Made by a program: the position numbers and the translations under genes. Positions 21,386-31,549 of a stretch of 64,000 nt of DNA are shown piece by piece. Positions within the stretch are counted from its first letter, which is position 1. Every line of letters starts with the position of its first letter. This DNA is from CAWEBF01 sp963807235 (lineage in GTDB: Bacteria > Acidobacteriota > Vicinamibacteria > Vicinamibacterales > UBA2999): positions 1 through 64,000 of the forward strand of contig CAWEBF010000008.1 of assembly GCA_963807235.1 (NCBI GenBank), written 5' to 3'. The notes below the pieces were generated by a model, which had not been told where the DNA came from, did not search any database, and worked only from the letters and a program-made list of their open reading frames with translations.

Positions 21386-22376
21386 CTACTTCAACAGTTC
21401 CAACAGCGCCGACGAAACCTCGGCCGGGCGCTCGCGCGGCATGAAGTGGCCCACGCCGGCCACCACGCGGCGCGCGACCAGCGTGGCGAACACGGCGCGC
21501 TCCGCGGGCGGCGACTCCGTGGACGGCCGTGCGATGCCGTCCTCGGCCCCGTACAACGTGATCGACGGCGCTTCGATGCGCGGCCGCGACGCAAGACGCT
21601 TCTCCATCTCCATGAAGCGTGCCTCGCCCGGCGCATTGCCGATGCGGTGCCGGTACGAGTGGATGACCACGTCCACGAAGTCGGGGTTGTCAAAGGACGG
21701 CGCGGTGCGGTTGAACTCGTCGTCGGTGAACTTCCAGCTCGGCGACCACTGCTGCCACAGGTAGCGGCAGATCTCGCGGCGGTTGGCCTGCAGGCCGGCG
21801 CGACCGCGTTCGGTGTTGAAGTAGGTACTGATACCAGATGCGATGCTCCGCGGCGGGTGATCCCGGCTGCGACGGCGCGATGGTGTTCTGGATCGTGTAG
21901 CCGCCGATCAGCACCGTGGCGCGCACGCGCTGCGGATGAAGCGCCGCGGCAATCGCCGCCGCGCGGCCGCCCCAGTCGTAGCCTGCGAGCGCGAACCGCG
22001 GCAGCTTCAGCGCGTCGGCGAAGTCGATGACGTCCTGTCCGATCGCCGCCTGCTCGGCCATGCGCGGCGCCGAGGCATCGCGGAACCGCGTCGGACCGCA
22101 GCCGCGCAAGTAGGGCACGAGCGCGCGGTGGCCGGCTTTCGTCAACGCCGGCACCACGTCGTCGAACGCGCGCACGTCGTCGGGAAAGCCGTGGAGCAGG
22201 ATGATCGGGAACCCGCTCGGGTCGCCGTGAGTCTTCGTAGCCGATTGCGAGCGCGGCAGTTTCGACGACGCGCGTGGCGGGTGCCGCGCCTTGCGCCAAG
22301 CGTGCGCCGCGCACGGCAAGTGCCGACGGCGCCAGCGAGCAACGGCGTGTTTGAGAAATGCGCGGCGAGATTTCAT
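21386..22376 (-). CDS. Alpha/beta hydrolase, epoxide-hydrolase-like, exported (frameshifted)
   Basis: Start ATG 22376: MKSRRAFLKHAVA carries a twin-arginine motif. The fold's landmarks are present: oxyanion motif LLHGFPDDVRAF, nucleophile elbow LAGYDWGGRAA with Asp (as in epoxide hydrolases and haloalkane dehalogenases, not serine esterases), acid in YGAEDGIARP and catalytic His in GVGHFMPRERP. The cap-domain region changes frame near 21840, and there is a further disturbance near 22250 just after the signal. Stop TAG at 21386-21388. The enzyme would hydrolyse epoxides or similar electrophiles outside the cytoplasm; the substrate is not evident. Confidence 0.75.
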
Positions 22377-22392
22377 GCCGCGCATTGTAGCG

Positions 22393-22427
22393 CCGGCTTC
22401 CGGCTCTCGGCTCTCGGCTTCCGGCCA
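22393..22427. repeat. Heptamer array (CCGGCTT type)
   Basis: CCGGCTT, CCGGCTC, TCGGCTC, TCGGCTT, CCGGCCA in exact 7-base register, in the gap between two minus-strand genes. Confidence 0.8.
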
Positions 22428-22455
22428 GCCGAGAATCTGGGGTCCAGGCTTTGGG

Positions 22456-23019
22456 CTACCTGCGATTCTCCTTCACGATCGCGGCGAAGCGCGACGCACG
22501 ATCCTCCTTGCTTAACGCCGTTGCCCATTTCCAGGCGGTGTCGTAGTCGTAGATGCCTTTTCGTCCGCTCTCGATGACGACCTGCTGATCGGCGAACTCC
22601 TTGCCGTAGAGGCTTTCCCACACGTCGTAGAGATACAGGAACAGGATCCGATGCTCGTCGATGTCGCGCGGACGCCGGCGGAGCTGGCCGTTCATGCGAT
22701 GTCCCAGCTCATGGACCAGCGTGGCTTTCTTCACGTCGGGCGGATAGCTGGCCCGCAGCATCATCGGCCGATCGCCGAATCCCGAGCTGCTCGGTCCCTC
22801 GAAGATCACGGCCTTGACCTCTTTCTCCAGGAACGTCAATCCGGAGCCGCGCTCCATCCCCTGGATGATCGTCGGCCCTTCCTCCGCCCACAGGCGGCGG
22901 TATTCCTCGGCGGCCGCCTCGAACTTCTCCGACTGCGGGGTGAAGATCATGTTCACCTTTCGGTCCTGCCCGAAGGCTGGAGCCGAGACGATCAACGCGA
23001 GCAGCACCAGTCTTTTCAT
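22456..23019 (-). CDS. Secreted HEXXH putative metallopeptidase
   Basis: Intact, 187 residues. Signal peptide LVLLALIVSAPAFGQ; a zinc-binding HELGH motif in KKATLVHELGHRMNGQL (about residue 104-108). The C-terminal half contains LFLYLYDVWESLYGKEFADQQVVIESGRKGIYDYDTAWKWA, where a downstream Glu could complete zinc binding as in gluzincins. It is shorter than characterised peptidase families, so the specificity is unknown. It sits between two secreted proteins in a minus-strand run, with heptamer arrays on both sides. Confidence 0.7.
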   Translation of the reverse strand: MKRLVLLALIVSAPAFGQDRKVNMIFTPQSEKFEAAAEEYRRLWAEEGPTIIQGMERGSGLTFLEKEVKAVIFEGPSSSGFGDRPMMLRASYPPDVKKATLVHELGHRMNGQLRRRPRDIDEHRILFLYLYDVWESLYGKEFADQQVVIESGRKGIYDYDTAWKWATALSKEDRASRFAAIVKENRR

Positions 23020-23042
23020 ACCCGCCTCAGTTCCGCTTGCAG

Positions 23043-23081
23043 GCCCGGAGCCTGGAGCCTGGGGCCCAGGGCGCGGAGCCT
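23043..23081. repeat. Heptamer array (GCCTGGA type)
   Basis: GCCCGGA, GCCTGGA, GCCTGGG, GCCCAGG, GCGCGGA, GCCT: five 7-base units filling the gap between the HEXXH gene start and the stop of the next gene upstream (23080). Confidence 0.8.
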
Positions 23082-23943
23082 ACTTCGTGGGCGCCGGTTT
23101 TCCGTCCGCGCCCACATAGTGGGCTCCGCTCTTCTCAATACACACGAACTCGATCAGCTGCGTATCCGTGGACAGGCGATAGTTCACCGTGGCTTTGAAC
23201 GGCCGCGTGTACGCCTTCGGGTCGTCGATCGTGACCTCTATATCAAGCGTGCCGTAGTTGGGCCGGCGGAAGCGCTCGATGAGCCGGCCGGCGTTCGTGA
23301 TCGGGCTGCCCTGCACGTCCAGCCAGCCGTCGTCCATCAGGCCGGTCGTCTCGGCCACCAGCGTGTCGCCTTCCCACCGGGCCACGCTGTAGCCATTCCA
23401 CCAGGGCTCGACGTCCTTCGGCGGCAGCGGCCGGCCGTCCATGAACAGTTCCCGCACCGTCGTGCCGGAACCCTCGTAGATGACCAGGACTTCCTTCGGC
23501 GTCTGGATGATCTTGCGCGGGTAGGGGTGCGAGGTCATCTGCATGATGCCCATCGGCAGGCACAGCGCGTCGGGGTTGTCCTTGCTGTTGTCGGCGCGCC
23601 GCTTCTCCATCAGCGTCTTTGCCCACGGCTGATAAGGGGCGATCCCGCTGGGCTCGTCGGACCCCACGTTGAAGAAGACCGACCGTACCCCGGCCGGCGG
23701 GCCTTCGCCGGTGCCGGTGGCGGCCACGGGCGGCGGGGCCGCCACGCGCCGCGGCGGGGCCAGTTCCCACACGCCGGACAGGTCGGGCTTGCCGTCGGCC
23801 GTCCGGGGTGTCGGCGCCGCCATGTTGGGCTTGCCGTCGGGGAGCCGGGGCACGTCGGGGGTGGAAAACGCGGGCCATTGCGCCGACACGGCGGCGCCGA
23901 AAAGACCAATGATCAGGGCGGAAACGATCGACAATTGCTTCAT
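23080..23943 (-). CDS. Secreted protein of the QWP/LPDGKPN family
   Basis: Intact, 287 residues. Signal peptide IVSALIIGLFGAAVSAQ, then QWPAFSTPDVPRLPDGKPNMAAPTPRTADGKPDLSGVWEL. Conserved points shared with 20588: CLPMGIMQM, VIYEGSGTTVRELFMDGRPLPP, GYSVARWEGDTLVAETTGL, DDGWLDVQGSP, LIERFRRPNYGTLDIEVTIDDPKAYTRPF and LIEFVCIE. A TATACT -10-like box lies at 23953-23958 (minus strand), with a CGAAA/TTTCG palindrome further upstream. First gene of the minus-strand run ending at 20588. Function unknown. Confidence 0.8.
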   Translation of the reverse strand: MKQLSIVSALIIGLFGAAVSAQWPAFSTPDVPRLPDGKPNMAAPTPRTADGKPDLSGVWELAPPRRVAAPPPVAATGTGEGPPAGVRSVFFNVGSDEPSGIAPYQPWAKTLMEKRRADNSKDNPDALCLPMGIMQMTSHPYPRKIIQTPKEVLVIYEGSGTTVRELFMDGRPLPPKDVEPWWNGYSVARWEGDTLVAETTGLMDDGWLDVQGSPITNAGRLIERFRRPNYGTLDIEVTIDDPKAYTRPFKATVNYRLSTDTQLIEFVCIEKSGAHYVGADGKPAPTK

Positions 23944-23952
23944 ACGGAAATG

Positions 23953-23983
23953 AGTATACCCAGGGGGTTCGAAATTTGTTTCG
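23953..23983 (-). promoter_or_regulatory. Putative promoter and palindrome between divergent genes
   Basis: Minus-strand TATACT (plus AGTATA, 23953-23958) upstream of the gene ending at 23080, and the palindrome CGAAATTTGTTTCG at 23970-23983, which would overlap the -35 position. No good -35 hexamer is visible. The palindrome has the same CGAAA-N4-TTTCG form as at 14147. Confidence 0.35.
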
Positions 23984-24011
23984 TCTGACGAAGTCCGATA
24001 GGATCCCGCGA

Positions 24012-25986
24012 ATGAGCCGTGCGAGCCGCCTTCGTTGGCCGCCTCGGCGGCGGCGGCCGCGCTCGTCTACCTCGGCGCGGGCCTTCACGCGGCGTCGAGC
24101 GACGTTGCCGATGCCGCGATGCGCGGCGATGCGGCGGCGCTGACAAAGCTGCTGCTGCGGCGCGGCGTGGACGTCAATGCGCCTCAGGCCGACGGCGCCA
24201 CGGCGCTCCACTGGGCCGTGTACCGCGACGATGCCGCGATGCTCGACCAGCTGATTCGCGCCGGCGCCAAGCCCGACGTGGCCAACAGCGCCGGGATGAC
24301 ACCGCTGGCCATGGCGTCGCTGTACGGCAGCGCGCCCATCGTGGATCGGCTGCTGAAGGCCGGGGCCGACGTCAAGGCGGTGGGACCCAACGGCGAGTCG
24401 ATGATCATGTACGCGTCGCGCAACGGCCGGCCGGACGCGCTGCGGCTCCTGATCGAGGCGGGCGGCGACGTCAACGTGCGTGAACGCTCGCGCGGGACCA
24501 CGGCGCTCATGTGGGCCGTCGCGCAAAAGAACTCCAAGGCCGTCGAGATCCTGCTCGCCGCCGGCGCCGATCACAGCGCCAGGTCCGGCGGCGCCGGCTT
24601 GCCGCGCAACTACCTGGCGCAGCGCGTGAACGTGCGCGCCGTCGAAGAGGCGCAGCGGCGTCACCAGCGGGCGATTGCCGCCGGCCGCACCTACGAGCAG
24701 CAGCTCGAATGGGAGATCGAGAACAACGTCGATCTGGGCGGTGCGCGCAACGCGTTCGTTCCCGCTCGCGGGCGTGGCGGGGCGGCCGGTGCGCCCGCAC
24801 CTGGTGCTCCAGCCGCTGGTGCGGCTGCCGCCGGTGCGCCGCACCCGCCGCGGGGCGGCCACCCGAACACCCGCGGTGCGGCGGCGCTTCGCGCCCGCTG
24901 CCGGCAGGGGCCGCGCGGTGGCGCGTCTGCCGCAGCGGCCGCGGCACCGGCCGGGAGCAACAACCAGGCGCCGGATCCCGACGACAACGACACAGAGGTC
25001 GTCGTTGCGGGCCTGGTGGGGAGCGGCGGGGGCGGCCTGACGCCGCTTGTCTTCGCGGCGCGCGAAGGCGATCTCGAGTCGGCACGCCTCCTCGTCAAGG
25101 CCGGCGCCAACGTCAACCGGCAGACCGAGTACGGCTGGACGCCGCTGCTGACGGCGGTGAACAACCGCAACTACCAGCTGGCGCAGTTCCTGATCGAACA
25201 GGGCGCCGACGTGAATCTGGCCAACAAGGGCGGCTGGACGCCCCTGTATCTGGCCACGGACAACCGGAACATCGAGGGGGGGACTACCCGGTCCCGAAGG
25301 CCGACCTGGATCACCTGCAGCTAATCGAGCTGCTGCTGCAGAAGGGCGCCAACCCGAACCTCAAGGTCAAGGACAACACGCTCACCCGCACCATCTTCAC
25401 GATGCAGTGGTTCTTCGAGGACGGCGCCACCCCGTTCGTGCGCGCCGCGCAGTCGAGCGATACCGCCTTGATGTCGCTGCTGCTCAAGCACGGCGCCGAT
25501 CCCAAGATCGTCACGACTGGCGGCGACTCCGCGCTGACCGCCGCGGGCGGCATCGGGTGGGTGGACGGTGTCACGTACGAACGTTCGCCCAAGGAGAACC
25601 TCGAGGCGGTCCGCATGCTGCTGGATCTGGGCCTCGATCCCAACCACGGCAACAACGAAGGGCGCACGCCCCTCATGGGTGCGGCGCTCAAGGGGCGTGT
25701 GGACGTGATCGAGCTGCTCGTCCAGCGCGGCGCACGGCTCGATGCGCGCGACCGCGGCAGCCGCGACACCCACATCCCCGGCGCACCGGTGGCCGGCGTG
25801 ACGTTCCAGGCCATCGACTACGCGGACGGCCTGGTGCGCGTCGGCGTGCAATCCGCGGTCGAGCGCACCGAAGCCTCGGCCGCCATCCGCCGCCTGATGG
25901 TGGAACGCGGATTGACGCCGCCGCCGATCGGCCGGACCCTGAACTCGATCTGCGTCGTCCCGCTCTGCCAGACCACAGCGCCATGA
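24012..25986 (+). CDS. Exported ankyrin-repeat protein (frameshifted)
   Basis: ATG 24012, with a shift near 24030 leading to LAASAAAAALVYLGAGLHAASSDVADAAM, a signal peptide followed directly by ankyrin repeats (TALHWAVYRDDAAMLDQLIRAGA, TPLAMASLYGSAPIVDRLLKAGADV and so on). A central Gly/Ala/Pro-rich linker (about residues 245-320) splits the repeats into two blocks. At 25275 a run of seven G has lost one base relative to the expected NIEGGDYPVPKADLDHLQL, a typical homopolymer error. The second block runs to the cap GRTLNSICVVPLCQTTAP at 25986. About 655 residues. The DUF1592 cytochrome gene follows, so the module resembles 1-4.4 kb. Confidence 0.75.
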
Positions 25987-25987
25987 C

Positions 25988-26064
25988 CAGCGAGACTCCG
26001 CCACTCGTCAACCCAGGCTCCGTCTCGCTGGTGCAGTGTTTGATTGCCCGCGCTCCGCGCGGGC
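25988..26064 (-). repeat. Modular dispersed repeat, copy B
   Basis: On the minus strand: hairpin GCCCGCGCGGAGCGCGGGC (26064-26046), AATCAAACACTG, CACCAGCGAGACGGAGCC, spacer, then GGCGGAGTCTCGCTGG. The order is the same as in copies A and C. It fills the gap between the ankyrin stop (25986) and the start of the cytochrome gene at 26088. Confidence 0.75.
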
Positions 26065-26087
26065 GGTCGCGTGGCCGCCGCGACGTC

Positions 26088-28530
26088 ATGCTGCTCGCCG
26101 CCGTGGCGTGGACGTTGTCGCTCGGCTGGGCGGCTCCACAGGCCAGCCCCCAGGCGGCCGCCGCCCAGGCTGGTGCCAGACCGTCCGAGCACCACTGTCC
26201 CGGATCAGCGCGGCGTCGTCGACAAGTACTGCATTTCGTGTCACAACGCGCGGACGAACACGGCGGGCCTGTCGCTGGAGCGCGCCAGCATCGCCGGCAT
26301 CGCGTCGCATCCCGACGAGTGGGAGAAGGTGATCCGCAAGGTCCGGGCCGGGATGATGCCGCCACCCGGTATGCCGCAGCCGGATCCCGAGTCGCGCCGC
26401 GCGCTCGTCGGCTGGCTCGAGTCGTCGCTGGACCAGGCCGCCCGCACGTCACCGGAGCCGGGCCGCCCGCTGGTGCACCGGCTGAACCGCGCGGAGTACG
26501 CCAACGCCATACGCGACGTGCTGGCGCTCGAGGTCGACGCGGCGACGCTGCTCCCGCCGGACGACTCGAGCTCCGGCTTCGACAACAACGCGGACGTGCT
26601 CGGCGTGTCGCCGGTGCTGCTCGAAAGCTACCTGACCGCGGCCGAGCGCGTGAGCGCGCTGGCGCTTGGCGATCCCAGCACGCCGCCCGCGGGAGAGCTG
26701 TTCCGCGTCCGCCAGGATCAGTCGCAGGACCGCAATGTGCCCGGGCTGCCGCTGGGCACGGTGGGCGGGCTGCTCATCGAGCGCACCTTGCCGCTCGACG
26801 GCGAGTACCAGTTCCAGGTGCGGCTGTTCCGCACCAACCTCGGGACGATGCGCGGCCTGGAATATCCCCACCAGCTCGAGATCACGGTGGACGGCGAGCG
26901 CGTGCACCTGGCGTCGTTCGGAGGCGACAAGGAGATCGCCGCGTCCAGCGAGAATCCCACGACGACCGGCGACGACGTGGACGGGCGGTTCACCGCGCGG
27001 GTGCCCATCAAGGCCGGACCGCACCGCATCACCGTGGCTTTCCTCCAGAAGCCGCAGGCCCTGAACACACGGCGGCTGCAGAACTACGTCCGCAGCTCGT
27101 CCGACACGATCGACTTTTCCGGGTACCCCCACATCGACGAAGTGATATTCACCGGTCCCTTCAAGCCGACGGGCGCGGGCGAGACCCCGAGCCGGCGCCG
27201 CATCTTCACGTGCCGGCCGGCCACGGTGGCCGACGAAGAACCATGCGCGCGCCGCATCCTCTCGACGCTCGCCCGCCGTGCGTATCGCGGCGACGTGACG
27301 CCGAACGACACCAACGAGCTGCTGGCGTTCTTCCGCCGTGGACGCCAGGACGGCGGCCGGTTCGACGCGGGCATCGACCTGGCGCTGCGCCGCATGCTGG
27401 CGAGCCCGAAGTTCGTGTTCCGCGTCGAGCGCGATCCGCAAGGCGTGTCGCCGGGCCGCGCCTATCCATTGCGCGATCTCGAGCTGGCGTCGCGCCTCTC
27501 GTTCTTCCTGTGGAGCACGATTCCCGACGACGCGCTGCTGGATCTGGCCGCCGCCGGGCGGCTCTCGGCGCCCGCCACGCTCGAGCGCCAGGTGCGCCGG
27601 ATGCTGGCGCACCCCAAGTCCCAGGCGATCGTGGACAACTTCGCCGGGCAGTGGCTGCAGCTGCGCAACCTGCGGAACAAGCAGCCGAACTCGCACGAGT
27701 TCCCCGACTTCGACGACAACCTGCGGCGCGCCTTGCAGACCGAGACGGAGCTGTTCTTCGCTTCCGTGTTGCGTGAGGACCGGAGCGTCGTGGACCTGAT
27801 GACGGCCGACTACACGTTCCTCAACGAGCGGCTGGGCCGCCACTACGGCATCCCCGGCGTCTACGGCAGCCACTTCCGCCGCGTGGCGCTGACCGACGAC
27901 GCCCGGCGCGGCCTTCTTGGGAAGGGCGCGATCCTGATGGTCACCTCGCACGCGCATCGCACGTCGCCGGTTCTGCGCGGCAAGTGGGTGCTCGAGAACG
28001 TGCTCGGCGCGCCGCCGCCTCCGCCGCCCGACGTGGTGCCTCCGTTCGACGAGGACATCGAGGCCGCGAAGCCGCGTTCGGTCCGCGAGCGCATGGAGCA
28101 GCATCGCCGCAACCCGGCGTGCGCCAGCTGCCACCGGTTGATCGACCCAGCCGGGCTCGCGCTCGAGAACTTCGACGGGGTGGGCGCCTGGCGCACCAGG
28201 GACGGCGGCACCCGTGGCACGCCGGTGGACGCGTCGGGGCAGCTGGTGGACGGCACGACAATCAACGGCGTGGTCGAGCTGCGCCGGGCGCTTCTCCGCG
28301 AGCCGGACACTTTCGCCCGGACGGTGACGGAAAAGCTGCTGGTTTACGCGCTCGGGCGTGGGTTGACCGGCTCGGACATGCCCGCCGTCCGCACGGTGGT
28401 GCGCGACGCTGCGCGGGACAACTACCGCTTCTCTTCGCTTATCCTTGGTATCGTTCGCAGTGTGCCGTTCCGGATGCGCGTGGCCACCCCGGCCGCCGAA
28501 GCGCAGGGGATACGGACGGCGTCGAAGTAG
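26088..28530 (+). CDS. DUF1592/DUF1588 c-type cytochrome-like protein (frameshift after signal peptide)
   Basis: ATG 26088 starts a signal peptide (LLAAVAWTLSLGWAAPQ); a shift near 26190 leads into the mature part. Haem motif CISCH in VVDKYCISCHNARTN, then DUF1587 (VHRLNRAEYANAIRDVL), a beta-sandwich region, DUF1595 (RRILSTLARRAYRGDVT), DUF1592 (LRDLELASRLSFFLWSTIPDD), DUF1588 (KGAILMVTSHAHRTSPVLRGKWVLENVLG) with a second CxxCH (CASCH), and DUF1585 at the end (TVTEKLLVYALGRGL). About 814 residues, the normal size. These planctomycete-type proteins are periplasmic and of unproven function, probably redox-active. DUF1552 follows 55 bases downstream, its usual partner. Confidence 0.85.
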
Positions 28531-28585
28531 GCGCACAATAGGGACAGACAGGCAAAGAGACAGCTAGACAGATTAGAGGGCCCCC

Positions 28586-29902
28586 ATGTTCATCACGAAG
28601 TCGTCGCTGTCACGCCGGACCGTTCTGAAGGGCCTGGGCACCACGCTGGCCCTGCCGCTGCTCGACGCCATGGTGCCGGCCCTGACGCCCACCGCGCGCA
28701 CCGCGGCCGCGCCCACGCGCCGGTTCGGCGCCGTCTTCGTCCCGATGGGCGAGCGTCCGAGCCACTGGACGCCGGCCACCAGGGGCGTGGGCTTCGAGTT
28801 CAGCCCGATCCTGAAGCCGATCGAGAAGTTCCGCGACCACGTCACCGTGGTCTCCAACATCGATCGGCCGCTGCAGGGCACGCACGCCGTCAGCACGGGC
28901 ACCTGGCTGACCGGCTGCGCCCCCAAGCGCACCGAGGCCGAGGACTTCGTGGCGGGCACGTCGCTCGACCAGGTGATCGCGGGACGGATCGGCCGCGACA
29001 CCGTGTTCCCGTCGATCGAGATCGGCACCGAGGACTTCACCGGCTACGTGGGCGCGTGCGACGTCGGCTACAGCTGCGCGTACATGAACACCATCACGTG
29101 GAAGTCGCCGACGCAGCCGCTGCCGCTGGAGACGAACCCGCGTGTCGTGTTCGAGCGCATGTTCGGGCGGCCGGGTTCGCTGGAAGAGCGGGTGAAGCGG
29201 ATGCAGCAGAACCGCAGCATCCTGGATTCGGTGACCGGCGATGTGGCCGCGCTCGAGCGCGGCCTGGGCGGACGCGATCGCGTGCGCCTGGACCAGTACC
29301 TCGCGCACGTCCGCGAGATCGAGACCCGCATCCAGCGCGCCGAGAAGCAGGCAGCGACGGAACTGACGCTGCCGGTCGCGCCGGTGGGCATCCCCGACTC
29401 GTGGGAAGAGCACGCCACCGTGATGTTCGACCTGATGGCGCTGGCCTACGAGGCCGACATCTCGCGCGTCTTCACGTTCATGCTGAACCGCGAGGCCAGC
29501 CAGCTGGTGTTCCCGAACCTCGGGTTCAACGAGCCGTGGCACCACGTGTCGCACCACGGCAACGAGCCGGAGAAGCTGGCGCTGCTCGTGAAGCTGAACA
29601 CCTGGCAGATCGAGATCTTCGGCAAGTTCCTGCAGCGGCTGAAGGACACGCCCGACGGCGACGGCACGCTGCTGGATCATTCGACGCTGCTCTGGGGCAG
29701 CGGCATGAGCGACAGCAACACGCACTCTCCGCTCGACGTGCCGTACCTGATGGTGGGCAAGGGCGCCGGTGCGTTCACCGGCAACCGCCACCTGGTGGCG
29801 CCGAAGGGGACGCAGCTGGCCAACGTGATGCTGACGGTCGCCCAGCGCCACGGCGCGGAGATCGACAAGTTCGGCGTCAGCACGGGCGCTTTCGACCTGT
29901 AG
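28586..29902 (+). CDS. DUF1552 family protein, Tat-exported
   Basis: Intact, 438 residues. Twin-arginine signal LSRRTVLKGLGTTLALPLLDAM; DUF1552 landmarks PMGERPSHWTP, GYSCAYMNTITWKSPTQPLPLE, EPWHHVSHHGNEPEKLA, LWGSGMSDSNTHSPLDVPYLMVG. It is the paralog of 31-1419. Next to the DUF1592 cytochrome it forms the standard pair, and the ankyrin gene starts four bases after its stop, so the three are probably one transcript. It acts in the periplasm; no activity is established for the family. Confidence 0.9.
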   Translation: MFITKSSLSRRTVLKGLGTTLALPLLDAMVPALTPTARTAAAPTRRFGAVFVPMGERPSHWTPATRGVGFEFSPILKPIEKFRDHVTVVSNIDRPLQGTHAVSTGTWLTGCAPKRTEAEDFVAGTSLDQVIAGRIGRDTVFPSIEIGTEDFTGYVGACDVGYSCAYMNTITWKSPTQPLPLETNPRVVFERMFGRPGSLEERVKRMQQNRSILDSVTGDVAALERGLGGRDRVRLDQYLAHVREIETRIQRAEKQAATELTLPVAPVGIPDSWEEHATVMFDLMALAYEADISRVFTFMLNREASQLVFPNLGFNEPWHHVSHHGNEPEKLALLVKLNTWQIEIFGKFLQRLKDTPDGDGTLLDHSTLLWGSGMSDSNTHSPLDVPYLMVGKGAGAFTGNRHLVAPKGTQLANVMLTVAQRHGAEIDKFGVSTGAFDL

Positions 29903-29905
29903 GCC

Positions 29906-31507
29906 GTGTCCATTCCGCGAGCTCTCCAGCGCGCGAGTCTCTGGCTCGCGCTGGTGGCTCTGGCCGGCTTCGAAGCAGCCGGGCAGTCCACCCCACTCAT
30001 CGACGCCGTGAAGCGCGGCGACCACGCCGCCGTGCGCGCGCTCGCGCGGACCCGCGTCGAAGTGAACCGCGCGGAGCCCGACGGCACGACGCCGTTGCAC
30101 CACGCGGCGCAAGCCAACGACGTCGAGCTGATGGCGATCCTGCTCAAGGCCGGCGCCAACGCCAAGGCGGCGAACCGCTACGGCGTGCAGCCGATCACCC
30201 TTGCCGCGACAAACGGCAGCGCCGCGGCCATCGAGGCCCTGCTGGCGGCGGGCGCCGATCCCAATGGCACCGGACCGGGCGGCGAGCCCGTGGTCATGAC
30301 CGCGGCCCGTGCGGGGAGTGCCGACGCCGTGCGGCGGCTGTTGACGCGAGGCGCCAACGCCAACGCGGTCGAGCCGTGGTTCGGGGAAACGGCGCTGATG
30401 TGGGCGGCCTCCGAGAACCATGCGGCGGTCGTGCGCCTGCTGGTCGAGTCGGGCGCGGCCGTCAACGCGCGCTCGACGGTGCTCGACGCGCCGGTGCTCG
30501 AGTTCCCGCGCAGCGGCGGCCCCAACTCGCCGCTGCCGCGAGGCGGCTGGACGGCCCTGATGTTCGCCGCGCGCGAAGGCTCCATCGACGCGGCGCGCGC
30601 GCTGGCCGAAACCGGCGCCGACCTCAACGCCACGGCGCTGCCGCAGACGGACGTCGCGCTCAAACCCGAAGACCTCGAGGCGGCGAAGAAAGGCGTGGGC
30701 ACGACGGCGCTCGTCTACGCCATCATCAACTCCCACTTCGATCTCGCGGCGATGCTGCTCGAAAAGGGCGCGGACCCGAACGTGGCCGACCTGGCGGGGG
30801 AGGCGGCGCTCTATGCCGCCGTGGACATGAACAGCATGCAGTGGACGCAGGGCCGCCCCGCGCCGATTTTCAAGGACACGCTCGACGCCGTGGATCTCGT
30901 CAAGCGGGTGCTCGCGAAAGGCGCGAACCCGAACGCGCGGCTCAAGCGCTCGCCGCTCAAGCGGCACCATGATGCGGGCACGACGCTCGGCATGGGCGCC
31001 GGCGCGACGCCGCTCATCCGCGCCGCCCGCACCAACGACGTCGCCGTGATGAAGCTGCTGCTGGACGCGGGCGCCGATCCCTTCCTGACGCTGCCCGACC
31101 GCACGAACGCGCTGATGATCGCCGCAGGCCTCGGCTACAACGGCGTGCGCGGCGAAGCCATCCGCATCGTGGTGCCGACGCCTGAAGGCGCCGCCGAAGC
31201 GGTGACGCTGCTGCTCGATCGGGGGATGGACCCGGACGCGTTCAACACAGCGGGCAACACCGCCGTGCACGGCGCGGTGGGCCGCGGCGAAGCGGTGATC
31301 AAGCTGCTCGCGTCGCGCGGCGCCACGCTGAACCTGAAGAACAGGGCCGGCCTCACTCCGCTCGACCTGGCCCTCGGTTCGGGCGGCCGCGGCGGGCGCG
31401 GAGGTGTCGTCCGCCAGAACATCGCGGACCTGTTGCGGCAGCTGCAGGGCCTCCCGGTTCCGCCGGCCGCAGCCAGCCCTGCCGGGCCCGGTGCCGCCAC
31501 GCCGTAG
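29906..31507 (+). CDS. Exported ankyrin-repeat protein
   Basis: Intact, 533 residues from GTG 29906. Signal peptide ASLWLALVALAGFEAAGQ, then ankyrin repeats throughout (TTPLHHAAQANDVELMAILLKAGAN, LTRGANANAVEPWFGETALMWAASENHAAVV, TALVYAIINSHFDLAAMLLEKGAD, TPLIRAARTNDVAVMKLLLDAGAD, TAVHGAVGRGEAVIKLLASRGA). A Gly/Arg-rich segment (GSGGRGGRGG) precedes the final helix, and a Pro/Ala tail ends it. It starts four bases after DUF1552, implying translational coupling. It is the clean version of the broken genes at 2764 and 24012 and shows what their full products should look like. Confidence 0.85.
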   Translation: MSIPRALQRASLWLALVALAGFEAAGQSTPLIDAVKRGDHAAVRALARTRVEVNRAEPDGTTPLHHAAQANDVELMAILLKAGANAKAANRYGVQPITLAATNGSAAAIEALLAAGADPNGTGPGGEPVVMTAARAGSADAVRRLLTRGANANAVEPWFGETALMWAASENHAAVVRLLVESGAAVNARSTVLDAPVLEFPRSGGPNSPLPRGGWTALMFAAREGSIDAARALAETGADLNATALPQTDVALKPEDLEAAKKGVGTTALVYAIINSHFDLAAMLLEKGADPNVADLAGEAALYAAVDMNSMQWTQGRPAPIFKDTLDAVDLVKRVLAKGANPNARLKRSPLKRHHDAGTTLGMGAGATPLIRAARTNDVAVMKLLLDAGADPFLTLPDRTNALMIAAGLGYNGVRGEAIRIVVPTPEGAAEAVTLLLDRGMDPDAFNTAGNTAVHGAVGRGEAVIKLLASRGATLNLKNRAGLTPLDLALGSGGRGGRGGVVRQNIADLLRQLQGLPVPPAAASPAGPGAATP

Positions 31508-31549
31508 CGTGCTGCCCGCGCCGCGAGGCATAGCCCCGCGCCCTCCCGC

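Noticed and set aside
22456..23019. Assignment of the HELGH protein to a named peptidase family (for example M48)
   Set aside because: Only the zinc motif is convincing; the protein is too short and lacks the other landmarks.
28531..28585. GACAG-rich stretch before the second DUF1552 gene as another heptamer array
   Set aside because: GACAG and AGACAG recur, but the spacing is irregular (4-15 bases) and no 7-base register can be kept.
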